Of a DNA stretch of 64,000 nt, positions 25,792-33,667 are shown one piece after another. The translations under genes were made by a program, and so were the position numbers. The stretch's first letter is position 1; every line of letters starts with the position of its first letter. A model generated the notes under the pieces. That model worked only from the letters and a program-made list of their open reading frames with translations. It was not told the origin of the DNA and ran no database searches. This DNA comes from CAVUCH01 sp963697705 (GTDB lineage Bacteria > Acidobacteriota > Vicinamibacteria > Vicinamibacterales > JAENWD01): positions 1,798,001 to 1,862,000 of the forward strand of contig CAVOPA010000017.1 of the NCBI GenBank assembly GCA_963697705.1, read 5' to 3'.

Positions 25792-26531
25792 CGCACGGCG
25801 GCACGGTAGGCACCGGCGTCCTCATCGCGGCGCTGGCCGTCTCCGGCGTTGCCGACGCACGCGCCCAGACCGCGAAACCGGCTGCTCAGCGGCAGCCCGC
25901 GCGTCCGCGGCCAGCGTTCCGTCCGGGGTCGATTGAAGTCGATGGGGGAGTGCTGTGGCTGAGCGGAATCGACTTCGGCTCCACGACCGCGGCGATCGCC
26001 GCCAACCGAACGCCCGCGGCCGAGTACCCGCTGTTCAATACGACGGGCGAGCTGAAGGCGGGTCCTGCGTACGAGGGTCGAGTCGGCGTCCGCCTGACGC
26101 GGATGATCGGGGTCGAGGGCGCGTTCCAGTACTCGCGCCAGGCGCTCGAGACGCGCATCACGAACGACGTGGAGAACGCCGCGGGCGTCACCGCGTCGAA
26201 CGACCTGTCGCGCTACGTGTTCGAGGTGAGCGGTGTCGTTCACCTGACCGCGCTCAAGGTCGGAAAGGGCGGCTCGCCGTTCGTCCTTGGCGGTTTTGGT
26301 TACATGCGCGAGCTCGACGACGAACAGGCGCTCGTCGAGACGGGACGGCTCTATCACGCCGGCGGTGGATTCAAATACCTGTTCTCAGCGCGCACGCACG
26401 GGCTCGTCAAAGGCCTGGGCCTTCGCGCGGACGCGCGCCTGTACTTCAGGGACGGCGGATTCACGCTGGCCGACACTGACGAACTGCGCCGATACTTTGC
26501 CGGCGGCGCCAGCCTGTTGGTGGCGTTCTAA
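25788..26531 (+). CDS. Predicted outer-membrane beta-barrel protein
   Basis: The 247-residue product has a signal peptide cleaved near ARAQT, a Pro/Arg-rich linker, then alternating hydrophobic strands such as GSIEVDGGVLWLSGIDFG, YEGRVGVRLTRMIGVEGAFQYS, FVLGGFGYM and ASLLVAF at the C-terminus, ending in Phe as barrel proteins do. It resembles the OmpA/OmpW-like porin-type beta-barrel families used for membrane-linked detection or assembly. Its GTG start overlaps the protease stop by four bases. Confidence 0.8.
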   Translation: MTHGGTVGTGVLIAALAVSGVADARAQTAKPAAQRQPARPRPAFRPGSIEVDGGVLWLSGIDFGSTTAAIAANRTPAAEYPLFNTTGELKAGPAYEGRVGVRLTRMIGVEGAFQYSRQALETRITNDVENAAGVTASNDLSRYVFEVSGVVHLTALKVGKGGSPFVLGGFGYMRELDDEQALVETGRLYHAGGGFKYLFSARTHGLVKGLGLRADARLYFRDGGFTLADTDELRRYFAGGASLLVAF

Positions 26532-26533
26532 AA

Positions 26534-26649
26534 GGGCTCAAGGCTTAGGGCTCAGGGCTAAAGGCGGCTGAAGGCTCTGGAGGCTAAACGGCCAAGGCTA
26601 AAGGCTTGCTCCCAGCCCCTAGCCCTTAGCCCTTGGCCCTTAGCCTTCG
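26534..26649. repeat. GGCTAAGGGC-word inverted repeat
   Basis: The left part (26534-26604) is made of words like AAGGCT, TAGGGCT and CAGGGCTAAAGGC. The right part (26605-26649) is made of the complementary words AGCCCTTAGCCCTTGGCCC. The element lies between the convergent beta-barrel gene and a small disordered protein gene, and runs into the last codons of the latter. Confidence 0.7.
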
Positions 26650-26964
26650 CCTCAGTTTGTCCCCGTGGGGCGGGGTGGCATCTACGTCTTCGGGCGACTG
26701 CACGGGCGTCTCGTCGCCCGGTCTCAAATCGTTATCGTGTCCGCTCTTCACGTGCGGCTGCTGCTCCCGAGCCTCGTCGATGGCGCGCCGCTCAGGCGTT
26801 CGTTGTGGACCTCCGGCGGGATCGCCAGCCGCGAGGCCGCTGTTGGTCTGGGTCGTGCTGACCGACTCGCGCTCGTCTTCCGGCCGGCCCACGCCGGATC
26901 CGGGGCTGCGCAGCACGCCGAAGTCGCGAGGACTCGACGCATCGCGGCTGTCGGTGCCGCTCAT
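26626..26964 (-). CDS. Small disordered hydrophilic protein
   Basis: The 112-residue protein is rich in Asp, Glu, Arg, Ser, Pro and Gly with no hydrophobic core, so it is probably unfolded. I recognise no family. Its start overlaps the stop of an equally disordered 83-residue protein (ATGA), which supports real coupled translation. The last few codons lie inside the GGCTAAGGGC repeat, so the original C-terminus may have been replaced by the repeat. Confidence 0.5.
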   Translation of the reverse strand: MSGTDSRDASSPRDFGVLRSPGSGVGRPEDERESVSTTQTNSGLAAGDPAGGPQRTPERRAIDEAREQQPHVKSGHDNDLRPGDETPVQSPEDVDATPPHGDKLRRRLRAKG

Positions 26965-27212
26965 GCGTGGTCCCTCCCGGGTACCTTCACCTCGCCGCGC
27001 GGCGGCACCTCGCGCTGATTGGCGATCTCCTCGTCGAGCGGCCGGTTCGTGATCCCCCCGGCTTGTTCATCGCGCTGGCCCGACTGCGTGTCGCTGTGGT
27101 CGAATCGCTTGCGCTCGTCGCTCGTGCCTTCGGTGTTGGCGTTCACCGTCTCGCGCGAGCCTTCGGCCTGCTCCCGGTTCGCGGCCTGATTGGGAATGCG
27201 CTGTTCGTCCAT
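26961..27212 (-). CDS. Small disordered Gln/Glu-rich protein
   Basis: The 83-residue protein (MDEQRIPNQAANREQAEGSR...) is very hydrophilic and carries repeated polar Asn, Gln, Glu, Arg and Thr residues, as in some stress-related hydrophilins. No family is recognised. The ATG at 27212 has an excellent ribosome binding site (GGAGGT, six bases before). A longer version from 27359 would overlap the thrC stop but its extra 49 residues look non-coding. Confidence 0.6.
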   Translation of the reverse strand: MDEQRIPNQAANREQAEGSRETVNANTEGTSDERKRFDHSDTQSGQRDEQAGGITNRPLDEEIANQREVPPRGEVKVPGRDHA

Positions 27213-27355
27213 CCATGACCTCCGGCCGAACATCTCGCAAGGGATGTGCCTCACGGGAGACGGGTTGTCGGGCTGGCGGCTGGCGGCGGGCCGGGTGGGC
27301 GGCTGAGGCGGGATGGGCGACGATCCAGGACCCGACTTACGGTCGCGCCCACCGT

Positions 27356-28591
27356 TCATCCGCCAACGGCGGCGAAGTAGCTCTCGAACTCGGCGAAGGA
27401 TCGCCCGATGTACGTCGGTTCGGCGGTGCGGCCGGCCATCACGTCGGCCGTCTTGTAACCGTTCCCGGTGATGCAGACCACCACCGATTCGTCACGCGGG
27501 ATGACGCCTTCCTTGATGAGCTGAATCGCCCCGGCGAGGGTGGCGCCACCGGCGGGTTCGGTGAACACGCCTTCCATCTCGGCGAGCAGCTGGGCCGCGG
27601 CCAGGATCTGCTCGTCCGACACGCGTGCGCCGGCGCCTCCGGTCGCGCGCACCGCCTCGAGCACGTGATAGCCGTCTGCCGGATTCCCGATCGCGATCGA
27701 CTTGGCGACCGTCTGCGGCTTCACCGGCTCGGGGAACTCCGCGCCGGCCTCGAGGGCGTTGATCACCGGTGACGAACCCGCCGCCTGCACCGCGTGCATG
27801 CGCGGCACGTCATCGGGCACCCAGCCGAGCTCACGCACTTCCTCGAACGCGCGGGCGATGCGCGGCAGGAGCGTGCCGCCGGCCACCGGGCAGACCACGT
27901 GTCGCGGAAAGCGCCATCCGAGCGCCTCGGCGATCTCGAACCCGTACGTCTTGGCGCCCTCGGCGTAGTACGTGCGCAGATTGATGTTGGCGAACCCCCA
28001 CCCGTGTCGATCCGCAATCTGCGTGCACAGCCGGTTCACATCGTCGTAGTTTCCGGCAACGGCGACTACGTGCGGGCGGTAGATGGCGGACCCGAGCACC
28101 TTCGCGGGCTCCAGGTTGTCGGGGATGAAGACGTAGCACTCGAGCCCGAGCCGTGCCGCGTGCGCCGAGACGCTGTTCGCCAGGTTACCCGTGGACGCGC
28201 ACGCGAAGACGCGAAAGCCCAGTTCGACGGCGCGCGTCGCCGCGACCGACACGACGCGGTCCTTGTAGGAGAAGGTCGGGTGGTTCACGGAGTCGTCTTT
28301 GATGTACAGCTCCGCGAGCCCGAGGTGCCGCGCCAGCCGGTCCGCCCGGATGAGCGGGGTGCACCCGGAATGGAAGCCGGTGAGCGGCTCGCCGGCGATC
28401 GGCAGCAACTCCCGGTAGCGCCACAGGTTCTGCGGACGCGTCGAGATTGCCGCCGGTGTCACCGCGGCCCTGATCGCGTCGTAGTCGTAGGTGACCTCGA
28501 GCGGGCCCAGGCACTGATCGCACACGAACAGCGCCTCGGCAGGAAACGACGCGCCGCACATCCGGCAGCGCAAACCGGTGAAATAGCTCAT
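27356..28591 (-). CDS. thrC: Threonine synthase
   Basis: The 411-residue PLP enzyme starts with a zinc ribbon (CRMCGASFPAEALFVCDQC, residues 9-27), then the PLP-lysine block HPTFSYKDRVVSVAA, CASTGNLANSVSAHAARLGL and the phosphate-binding SSPVINAL and GNGYK motifs. It converts O-phosphohomoserine to threonine. Its ATG overlaps the thrB stop by four bases. Together with hom and thrB it makes an operon on the minus strand. Confidence 0.96.
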   Translation of the reverse strand: MSYFTGLRCRMCGASFPAEALFVCDQCLGPLEVTYDYDAIRAAVTPAAISTRPQNLWRYRELLPIAGEPLTGFHSGCTPLIRADRLARHLGLAELYIKDDSVNHPTFSYKDRVVSVAATRAVELGFRVFACASTGNLANSVSAHAARLGLECYVFIPDNLEPAKVLGSAIYRPHVVAVAGNYDDVNRLCTQIADRHGWGFANINLRTYYAEGAKTYGFEIAEALGWRFPRHVVCPVAGGTLLPRIARAFEEVRELGWVPDDVPRMHAVQAAGSSPVINALEAGAEFPEPVKPQTVAKSIAIGNPADGYHVLEAVRATGGAGARVSDEQILAAAQLLAEMEGVFTEPAGGATLAGAIQLIKEGVIPRDESVVVCITGNGYKTADVMAGRTAEPTYIGRSFAEFESYFAAVGG

Positions 28592-29551
28592 GCCAGTATC
28601 CCCGGCTGGTGGGCTTCCAGCCTCCGAACCACACAAGGCACACCGAGGCGGTCGTATACCGCGCTGATGGCCGCCGAAACGCTCTCCTCCGCGTCGACGC
28701 AGAGGGCCAGCACCGACGGCCCGGACCCGCTCAGACAGACGCCGAGGAGGCCCGGATGCTCGAGCGCCAGCAGTTCCGTGAACCCCGGCACGATGGCCGC
28801 GCGGAATGGCTGGTGCCAGCGATCGCGTAAGGCTTCGCGGACGTCCGCGAAGGAGCCGTGCTTGGAGCGCCTGCACCAGGAGCAGCGCGCGCTGCAGGTT
28901 GAACACGGCGTCGGCCCGAGGCACGACGTCCGGCAGGACGCGCCGGGAGTCGCTCGTGGCCAGGTGCACGGCGGGGCTCGCCACGACGAACCGGATGCGA
29001 TCGGGCCAGGGCACCGCACGCGCGATCACGCGGCCGTCGTCGGCAACGCAGGTCGTGACGAGGCCTCCAAGCAGGGCGGCGGCAACGTTATCCGCGTGCT
29101 CGTCGAGCGCCGTTGCCAGCGTCAGCAGATCGCGGCCCTCACGCGGACCCGCGAGGCGCTCGTAGAGGAGGAGCCCCGCCACGGTCGCCGCGGCACTGCT
29201 GCCGAGGCCTCCCTGGACGGGGATGTCCGTGCTCACCTGGAGCGAGAGCGACGGAAACTCTGTGCCCTCCGCCTCGGCGACCGCCCGAAAGCTGCGCTCG
29301 ACGTAGTTGTCCCCGCCGAGACGCGTGCCGCACAAGTCGAATTCCAGGCCGTTGGTCGGCCCGTCGAGCACGGCGCAGACGCGCAGCCGAAGGTAGAGCC
29401 TGAGCGCCACGGCGATCGTGTCGAACCCCGGCCCCAGGTTCGCACTCGAGGCCGGAACGGCGATGACGGCACCGCCAACGCGCGCCGTCGCCTCGGCGAC
29501 GGAGATGCGGCGTGCTGCCCGTTCGGCGGCGGAACCGGCCCTGCCGCTCAC
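28588..29551 (-). CDS. thrB: Homoserine kinase, interrupted by a +1 frameshift
   Basis: The first part (GTG at 29551, overlapping the hom stop) reads VPASSANLGPGFDTIAVAL and QGGLGSSAAATVAGLLLYERL, the ATP site of GHMP kinases. Near 28861 the frame is lost inside LLVQAL; one base later the correct C-terminal half reappears (HGSFADVREALRDRWHQPFR...CLSGSGPSVLALC) and ends at 28588, overlapping thrC. Removing one C from CTCCAAG restores the gene. The reading frame that simply continues would fuse thrB to thrC. A sequence error is likely because the rest is well conserved. Confidence 0.85.
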
Positions 29552-30852
29552 GCCGGGTCTCCGATCAGCATCGGGAGATCGACGGGCGGCTCCACGTGGA
29601 AATCGAACTCGCCGATTTGCCGCATCGCCGCGGCGAGCACGCTCGGCGGGCACGCCTCAATCGTTACCACGAAGGGCAGCGCGTCCTTCGTCGGATAGGG
29701 GAGTTGCAGCACCGCGTCGATGTTGACGTCGTGCTGCTCCATCGCGCCGGCAATCCGGGCGATGATGCCCGGCCGATCGCGCACGATGAACCGCAGGTAA
29801 TGCGGCGTGACGAACTCCCCGCTCACGCGCACCGGCATGCGCAACGGGGCGCCATCCTCCCGCGCGGGTTCCTGGCGCGCAATGGCGGAAATGTCCGACA
29901 CGACGGCCACCGAGGTCGGGCCACCGCCCGCTCCGGACCCGGAGAACACCGTCTCACCGCCGTACTGACCGCGCAGCACGACGATGTTCTGGCTGCCCGT
30001 GACGTGTGCGAGGGCACAGTCGCGCGGCACGAGCATTGGCCGTACCGCCGCGTGCAGCCATCCCTGGTGATCCCATTCCGCCTGCGATACCTGGCGGATG
30101 GTGCACCCAAGCTGCCGGGCGTGCGCGAAGTCCACGGGCGCGACGCCAGTGATCGAGCGCGTCTGAATGCGCTCGGGCTGCACGTCTGCCCGGAGCGCCG
30201 CGGCGCAGAGGATCGCCAGCTTCGCACGGGCGTCGTAGCCGTCCACATCGTCGGTGGGATCGGCCTCTGCGTAGCCGAGCTCCTGCGCCTGCCGCAGGGC
30301 GTCGCCAAAGCTCGCGCCGCCGTCCGCCATGCCGGTGAGGATGTAGTTGCACGTGCCGTTGAGGATGGCCTGCACGCGCGAGATGCGATCGCCGGCGAGG
30401 CCGTCCCTGAGCGCGGTGATGATGGGGATGCCGCCGGCGACCGAGCCCTCGAAGCGCAGGTGGCAGCCCTGCGCGCGGGCACGCGCGAGCAGCGCGCCGC
30501 CGCGCTGCGCGATCAGCTGCTTGTTCGCGGTGACGACGGACTTGTGCGCGTCGAGGGCGCGCTCCACCCACGCGCCCGCGGGGTCGATGCCGCCGAGCAA
30601 CTCCACGACGATGTCCGCGGGGGACATCAGGACGTCGGCGATGTCGTCGGTCCAGCGGACGCTCGCGGGAACCCAGTCGACGCGCTTGCGGTGGATGCCG
30701 CGATTGAAGATATGCGTCAGCTCCACGCCTGCCGGCGGCTGCTCGCAGAGGATGCGCGCCACCGAGCGGCCGACGGTGCCGAACCCCAGGATGGCGACGC
30801 GGCAGGGCGGGGCGTCGTCGGATCGGGCGGGGCTGGAAGCGTTCGTGGGCAT
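29548..30852 (-). CDS. hom: Homoserine dehydrogenase
   Basis: The 434-residue protein has a Rossmann motif GFGTVG (about residues 23-28), the catalytic centre block EGSVAGGIPIITALRDGLAGDRI, NGTCNYIL and EADPTDDVDGYDA, and a C-terminal ACT domain (RPGIIARIAGAMEQHDVNIDAVLQ) for feedback by threonine. It reduces aspartate semialdehyde to homoserine. ATG at 30852 is chosen over 30864 because the promoter -10 (30867-30872) lies too close to the earlier codon. Confidence 0.95.
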   Translation of the reverse strand: MPTNASSPARSDDAPPCRVAILGFGTVGRSVARILCEQPPAGVELTHIFNRGIHRKRVDWVPASVRWTDDIADVLMSPADIVVELLGGIDPAGAWVERALDAHKSVVTANKQLIAQRGGALLARARAQGCHLRFEGSVAGGIPIITALRDGLAGDRISRVQAILNGTCNYILTGMADGGASFGDALRQAQELGYAEADPTDDVDGYDARAKLAILCAAALRADVQPERIQTRSITGVAPVDFAHARQLGCTIRQVSQAEWDHQGWLHAAVRPMLVPRDCALAHVTGSQNIVVLRGQYGGETVFSGSGAGGGPTSVAVVSDISAIARQEPAREDGAPLRMPVRVSGEFVTPHYLRFIVRDRPGIIARIAGAMEQHDVNIDAVLQLPYPTKDALPFVVTIEACPPSVLAAAMRQIGEFDFHVEPPVDLPMLIGDPA

Positions 30853-30866
30853 GGCGTGAACCATCC

Positions 30867-30895
30867 ATTGTGGCGGCGCGGCGGGGGCGCGTCAA
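30867..30895 (-). promoter_or_regulatory. Promoter of the hom-thrB-thrC operon
   Basis: On the minus strand TTGACG (30890-30895) and CACAAT (30867-30872) are 17 bases apart. The start site would fall near 30860, a few bases before the chosen hom ATG. No attenuator is visible in this very short leader, unlike the divergent asd-lysC operon. Confidence 0.65.
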
Positions 30896-30936
30896 ATTTA
30901 TGGACGTTACGAAAGCATAAGCGGCCTTGATGGCGT

Positions 30937-30966
30937 TTGACGCCGCCCGCGTGCGCCGCCTATACT
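30937..30966 (+). promoter_or_regulatory. Promoter of the threonine leader and asd-lysC operon
   Basis: TTGACG (30937-30942) and TATACT (30961-30966) are 18 bases apart. TATACT ends seven bases before the leader-peptide ATG at 30974, so the leader message begins at or next to its start codon. It lies back to back with the hom promoter. Confidence 0.75.
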
Positions 30967-30973
30967 GCGGCGC

Positions 30974-31060
30974 ATGTGCGCGCGGACGATTACGGGCACC
31001 ACGACCGCGACCATGCGAAAGCATGGTTGCCGCGGTGGCGTCTGCGCGCCGGGCATCTGA
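30974..31060 (+). CDS. Threonine-rich attenuator leader peptide of asd-lysC
   Basis: The 28-codon frame reads M-C-A-R-T-I-T-G-T-T-T-A-T-M-R-K-H-G-C-R-G-G-V-C-A-P-G-I-stop. Six Thr and one Ile codon fall within nine codons (30986-31012), as in the thr operon leader of enterobacteria. The block ends exactly where a strong hairpin begins, and a terminator follows 26 bases after the stop. Ribosome stalling at Thr (and perhaps Ile) codons when threonine is scarce would allow transcription into asd and lysC. The start is supported by the promoter seven bases upstream. Confidence 0.82.
   Translation: MCARTITGTTTATMRKHGCRGGVCAPGI
31007..31030 (+). promoter_or_regulatory. Pause-type hairpin of the thr attenuator
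   Basis: A ten-pair stem with one G-T wobble (31007-31016 with 31021-31030) closes a GAAA tetraloop. It begins in the last Thr codons, so a stalled ribosome would melt it. It is placed like the 1:2 hairpin of classical amino-acid attenuators. Confidence 0.7.
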
Positions 31061-31102
31061 CGAGCCCGGAACCAACGAGCAGCAACCCGCCGACGGCACC
31101 GC
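31032..31102 (+). promoter_or_regulatory. Alternative antiterminator pairing of the thr attenuator
   Basis: GCGGTGGCGTC (31032-31042) can pair with GACGGCACCGC (31092-31102) over 11 positions with one G-G mismatch. The second arm is the left arm of the terminator, so the two structures exclude each other. A ribosome stalled at the Thr codons leaves the first arm free; one waiting at the leader stop would crowd it. The pairing is seen in the sequence, its use is inferred. Confidence 0.6.
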
Positions 31103-31122
31103 CGTCCGGCGGGTTTTTTTTT
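31086..31122 (+). terminator. Rho-independent terminator of the thr attenuator
   Basis: CCCGCCG pairs with CGGCGGG and ACGGC with GCCGT around an ACC loop, with one bulged C, followed directly by nine T (31114-31122). It lies 32 bases before the asd ATG, where a terminator only makes sense as a regulated attenuator. It is the clearest intrinsic terminator in the window. Confidence 0.9.
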
Positions 31123-31153
31123 GGCACGACGGGAGAGCAAGGGAGACCGGCCG

Positions 31154-32218
31154 ATGGAACGCAGGATTGACGTGGGAGTGCTCGGCGCGACCGGCATGGT
31201 CGGTCAGCAGTTCGTGGTGCAACTCGCCAACCACCCGTGGTTCCGGCTCGCGTGGCTGGGCGCGAGCGAGCGATCGGCCGGCCAGCGCTACGCCGATGCG
31301 GCGCCGTGGCGGCTGCCCACGCCGCCGTCGCGCGAGATTGCGGACATGCTGGTGAACGCCGCGCAGCCGGGCAGCGCCCCCGAGCTCGTGTTTTCGGCCA
31401 TGGATGCCTCTGTCGCAGGCGTGATCGAGCAGGCCTTCGCGAAGGCAGGCCACGTCGTCGTGAGCAACTCCCGCAATCACCGGATGGACGCCGATGTACC
31501 GCTGCTCATCCCGGAGATCAACGGCGACCACATCGGTCTCGTCGCTCGCCAGCGCGCGTCTCGCGGCTGGCCTGGCGCCATTGTCACGAACCCGAACTGT
31601 TCGACGATCGTCCTCTCGCTGTCGCTCGCACCGTTGCGCGCGTTCGGATTGAAGTCGGTCGTGCTCACCACGCTCCAGGCGTTGTCGGGAGCCGGTTACC
31701 CCGGCGTCGCCTCCCTCGACGCAGTCGCCAACGTCATTCCCTTCATCGACGGCGAAGAGGCGAAGATCGAGAGCGAGACGCAGAAGATCCTCGGCACGCT
31801 GGCCGGCGACCACATCGACCCGCACCCCGTCGCCGTGAGCGCGCAGACCACCCGGGTGCCGGTCGTGAACGGGCACACCGAGTCGATCGCGGTCGCCCTC
31901 GACAGCCATCCGTCGATCGACGAGGTACGGGAGGCATTTCTGCGCTTCAGCGGCCCGCCGCAGCGCCATGGGTTGCCGACCGCGCCGCTCCAGCCGCTCG
32001 TGTATCTCCATGAGCCGAACCGGCCGCAGCCGAGGCTCGACGTCGATCGCGATCACGGCATGACCGTGTCCATCGGGCGTCTGCGTACCTGTCCGGTGCT
32101 CGGCTACAAGTTCATCGCGCTCGGCCACAACACGGTGCGCGGCGCGGCCGGCGCCGCCGTCCTGAATGCGGAGTTGCTGGCCGCGGAGGGGGTGCTCGCG
32201 GCGCCCGTCGAACGCTGA
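31154..32218 (+). CDS. asd: Aspartate-semialdehyde dehydrogenase
   Basis: The 354-residue protein has GATGMVGQQF near the start (NADP binding) and the catalytic block TNPNCSTI with Cys149, then LQALSGAGYPG and VNGHTESI. The sequence pattern is of the archaeal/fungal-like ASADH branch. It reduces aspartyl phosphate to the semialdehyde used for lysine, threonine, methionine and cell wall precursors. ATG at 31154 has an AAGGGAG ribosome binding site and lies just after the attenuator terminator. It overlaps lysC by one base. Confidence 0.96.
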   Translation: MERRIDVGVLGATGMVGQQFVVQLANHPWFRLAWLGASERSAGQRYADAAPWRLPTPPSREIADMLVNAAQPGSAPELVFSAMDASVAGVIEQAFAKAGHVVVSNSRNHRMDADVPLLIPEINGDHIGLVARQRASRGWPGAIVTNPNCSTIVLSLSLAPLRAFGLKSVVLTTLQALSGAGYPGVASLDAVANVIPFIDGEEAKIESETQKILGTLAGDHIDPHPVAVSAQTTRVPVVNGHTESIAVALDSHPSIDEVREAFLRFSGPPQRHGLPTAPLQPLVYLHEPNRPQPRLDVDRDHGMTVSIGRLRTCPVLGYKFIALGHNTVRGAAGAAVLNAELLAAEGVLAAPVER

Positions 32219-33666
32219 TGCGCGTGCTGAAGTTCGGCGGCACGTCGGTCGGCGACGCCGATGCGATCGAGCGGCTGGCCGCCATCGTACGGCGCGAGCA
32301 GGGCGATGACCGCGACCGAACGGGCGCTCGCGGCGGCAGGGAGGGCGTGGCCGTCGTCGTGTCGGCGCTTGCCGGCGCGACCGATTGCCTGCTCGGGATC
32401 GCCGATAGCGCGCAGTCGGGCCAGCCAGGGCCGGCCCTCGATCTCGTCGGGTCGCTCCGGGCACGGCACCTGGCCGTGGCGCGAGCGGTCGCCGGTGAGG
32501 ACCGCGTCGGCGATCTGTGCGTCGAGATCGACGACCAGTTCGAACGCCTCTGCGCCGTCGTGCGGTCGCTCGCCGTGCTGCGGGAGGTGGCGCCGCGATC
32601 GCTCGACGCGGTCGCCGCGCTCGGTGAGATCCTGAGCAGCCGGATCGTGGCCGCCGCGCTCTCCGCGCGGGGGCTGCCCGCCGAATGGATCGATCCCCGA
32701 GGGTTGATCCTCACCGACAACAGCTTCACTACCGCTCTGCCGCTGCTGCCCGAGAGCTTCGCGCGCGTGAGCGCGACGCTGGCCCCTTTGATCGCGGCCG
32801 GTCACGTGCCGGTCACGGGTGGGTTCGTGGCTGCCACCGCCGAGGGCGTCACGACGACGCTCGGCCGCGGCGGCTCCGACTACTCGGCGTCGATCATCGG
32901 CGCGGGTCTTGCCGCCGACGAGATTCAGATCTGGACCGACGTCGACGGCATGCTGACGGCAGATCCGCGCGTGTACCCCGCGCCGCAGCTCGTTCCGCAG
33001 CTGTCGTTCGCGGAGGCTGCCGAGCTCGCGTATTTCGGCGCGAAGGTGCTGCATCCGAAGACGATCCATCCGGCCCTCGCGCGCGCGATCCCGGTGCGGA
33101 TTCTGAACTCGCGCCGCCCGGAGGGCCCCGGCACGCGGATCGTCGCGCGGCCCGACGCCCGCCTGGGGCCCGTCGCCGCGTTCGCCTGCAAGCGCCAGGT
33201 CACCGTGATCGACGTGACCTCCGGGCGCATGCTCGAAGCGCACGGGTTTCTGCGCCGGCTGTTCCAGGTCTTCGAGCTGCACCAGACGTCGGTCGACGTC
33301 GTGACCACGTCTGAAGTGAGCGTCTCCGTCACCGTCGACGACGTGCGGCGGCTCGAGGCGATCGTGGAAGACCTCTCGGATTTCGCCGACGTCGTAACGG
33401 AAGACCGGCTGGCGCTGCTTGGGATCGTCGGCGACAACCTGCACGCGGATCCAGGCACCTTCGCTCGCATTGTCGGGGCGCTCGGGCGAGTGCCGCTCAA
33501 GCTGGTGTCACAGGCGGCGTCGCGGCGGAACGTGACCATCGTGTTGCCGGACGCGGAGCTGGCCGGCGCTGTCGCCCGACTGCACAAGGTGTTCTTCGAA
33601 GACGCTGCCGTCGCGGGCGAGGCGCCGCCTGCCGCGCTCGGGGCCGTCGGCGCGGCGAGAGCCTGA
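32218..33666 (+). CDS. lysC: Aspartate kinase
   Basis: The 482-residue protein begins MRVLKFGGTSVGDADAIERL, the phosphate-binding KFGGTSV motif, continues with TLGRGGSDYSA and WTDVDGMLTADPRV, and ends with two ACT domains (about residues 325-465) for amino-acid feedback. It phosphorylates aspartate, the first step of the aspartate family. It is monofunctional and coupled to asd by a TGATG overlap, so the upstream threonine attenuator should control it too. Confidence 0.96.
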   Translation: MRVLKFGGTSVGDADAIERLAAIVRREQGDDRDRTGARGGREGVAVVVSALAGATDCLLGIADSAQSGQPGPALDLVGSLRARHLAVARAVAGEDRVGDLCVEIDDQFERLCAVVRSLAVLREVAPRSLDAVAALGEILSSRIVAAALSARGLPAEWIDPRGLILTDNSFTTALPLLPESFARVSATLAPLIAAGHVPVTGGFVAATAEGVTTTLGRGGSDYSASIIGAGLAADEIQIWTDVDGMLTADPRVYPAPQLVPQLSFAEAAELAYFGAKVLHPKTIHPALARAIPVRILNSRRPEGPGTRIVARPDARLGPVAAFACKRQVTVIDVTSGRMLEAHGFLRRLFQVFELHQTSVDVVTTSEVSVSVTVDDVRRLEAIVEDLSDFADVVTEDRLALLGIVGDNLHADPGTFARIVGALGRVPLKLVSQAASRRNVTIVLPDAELAGAVARLHKVFFEDAAVAGEAPPAALGAVGAARA

Positions 33667-33667
33667 C

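Noticed and set aside
27356..29653. A single 765-residue open frame joining homoserine kinase and threonine synthase
   Set aside because: The join is produced by one extra base in thrB; the true thrB C-terminus is in the next frame and overlaps the real thrC ATG.
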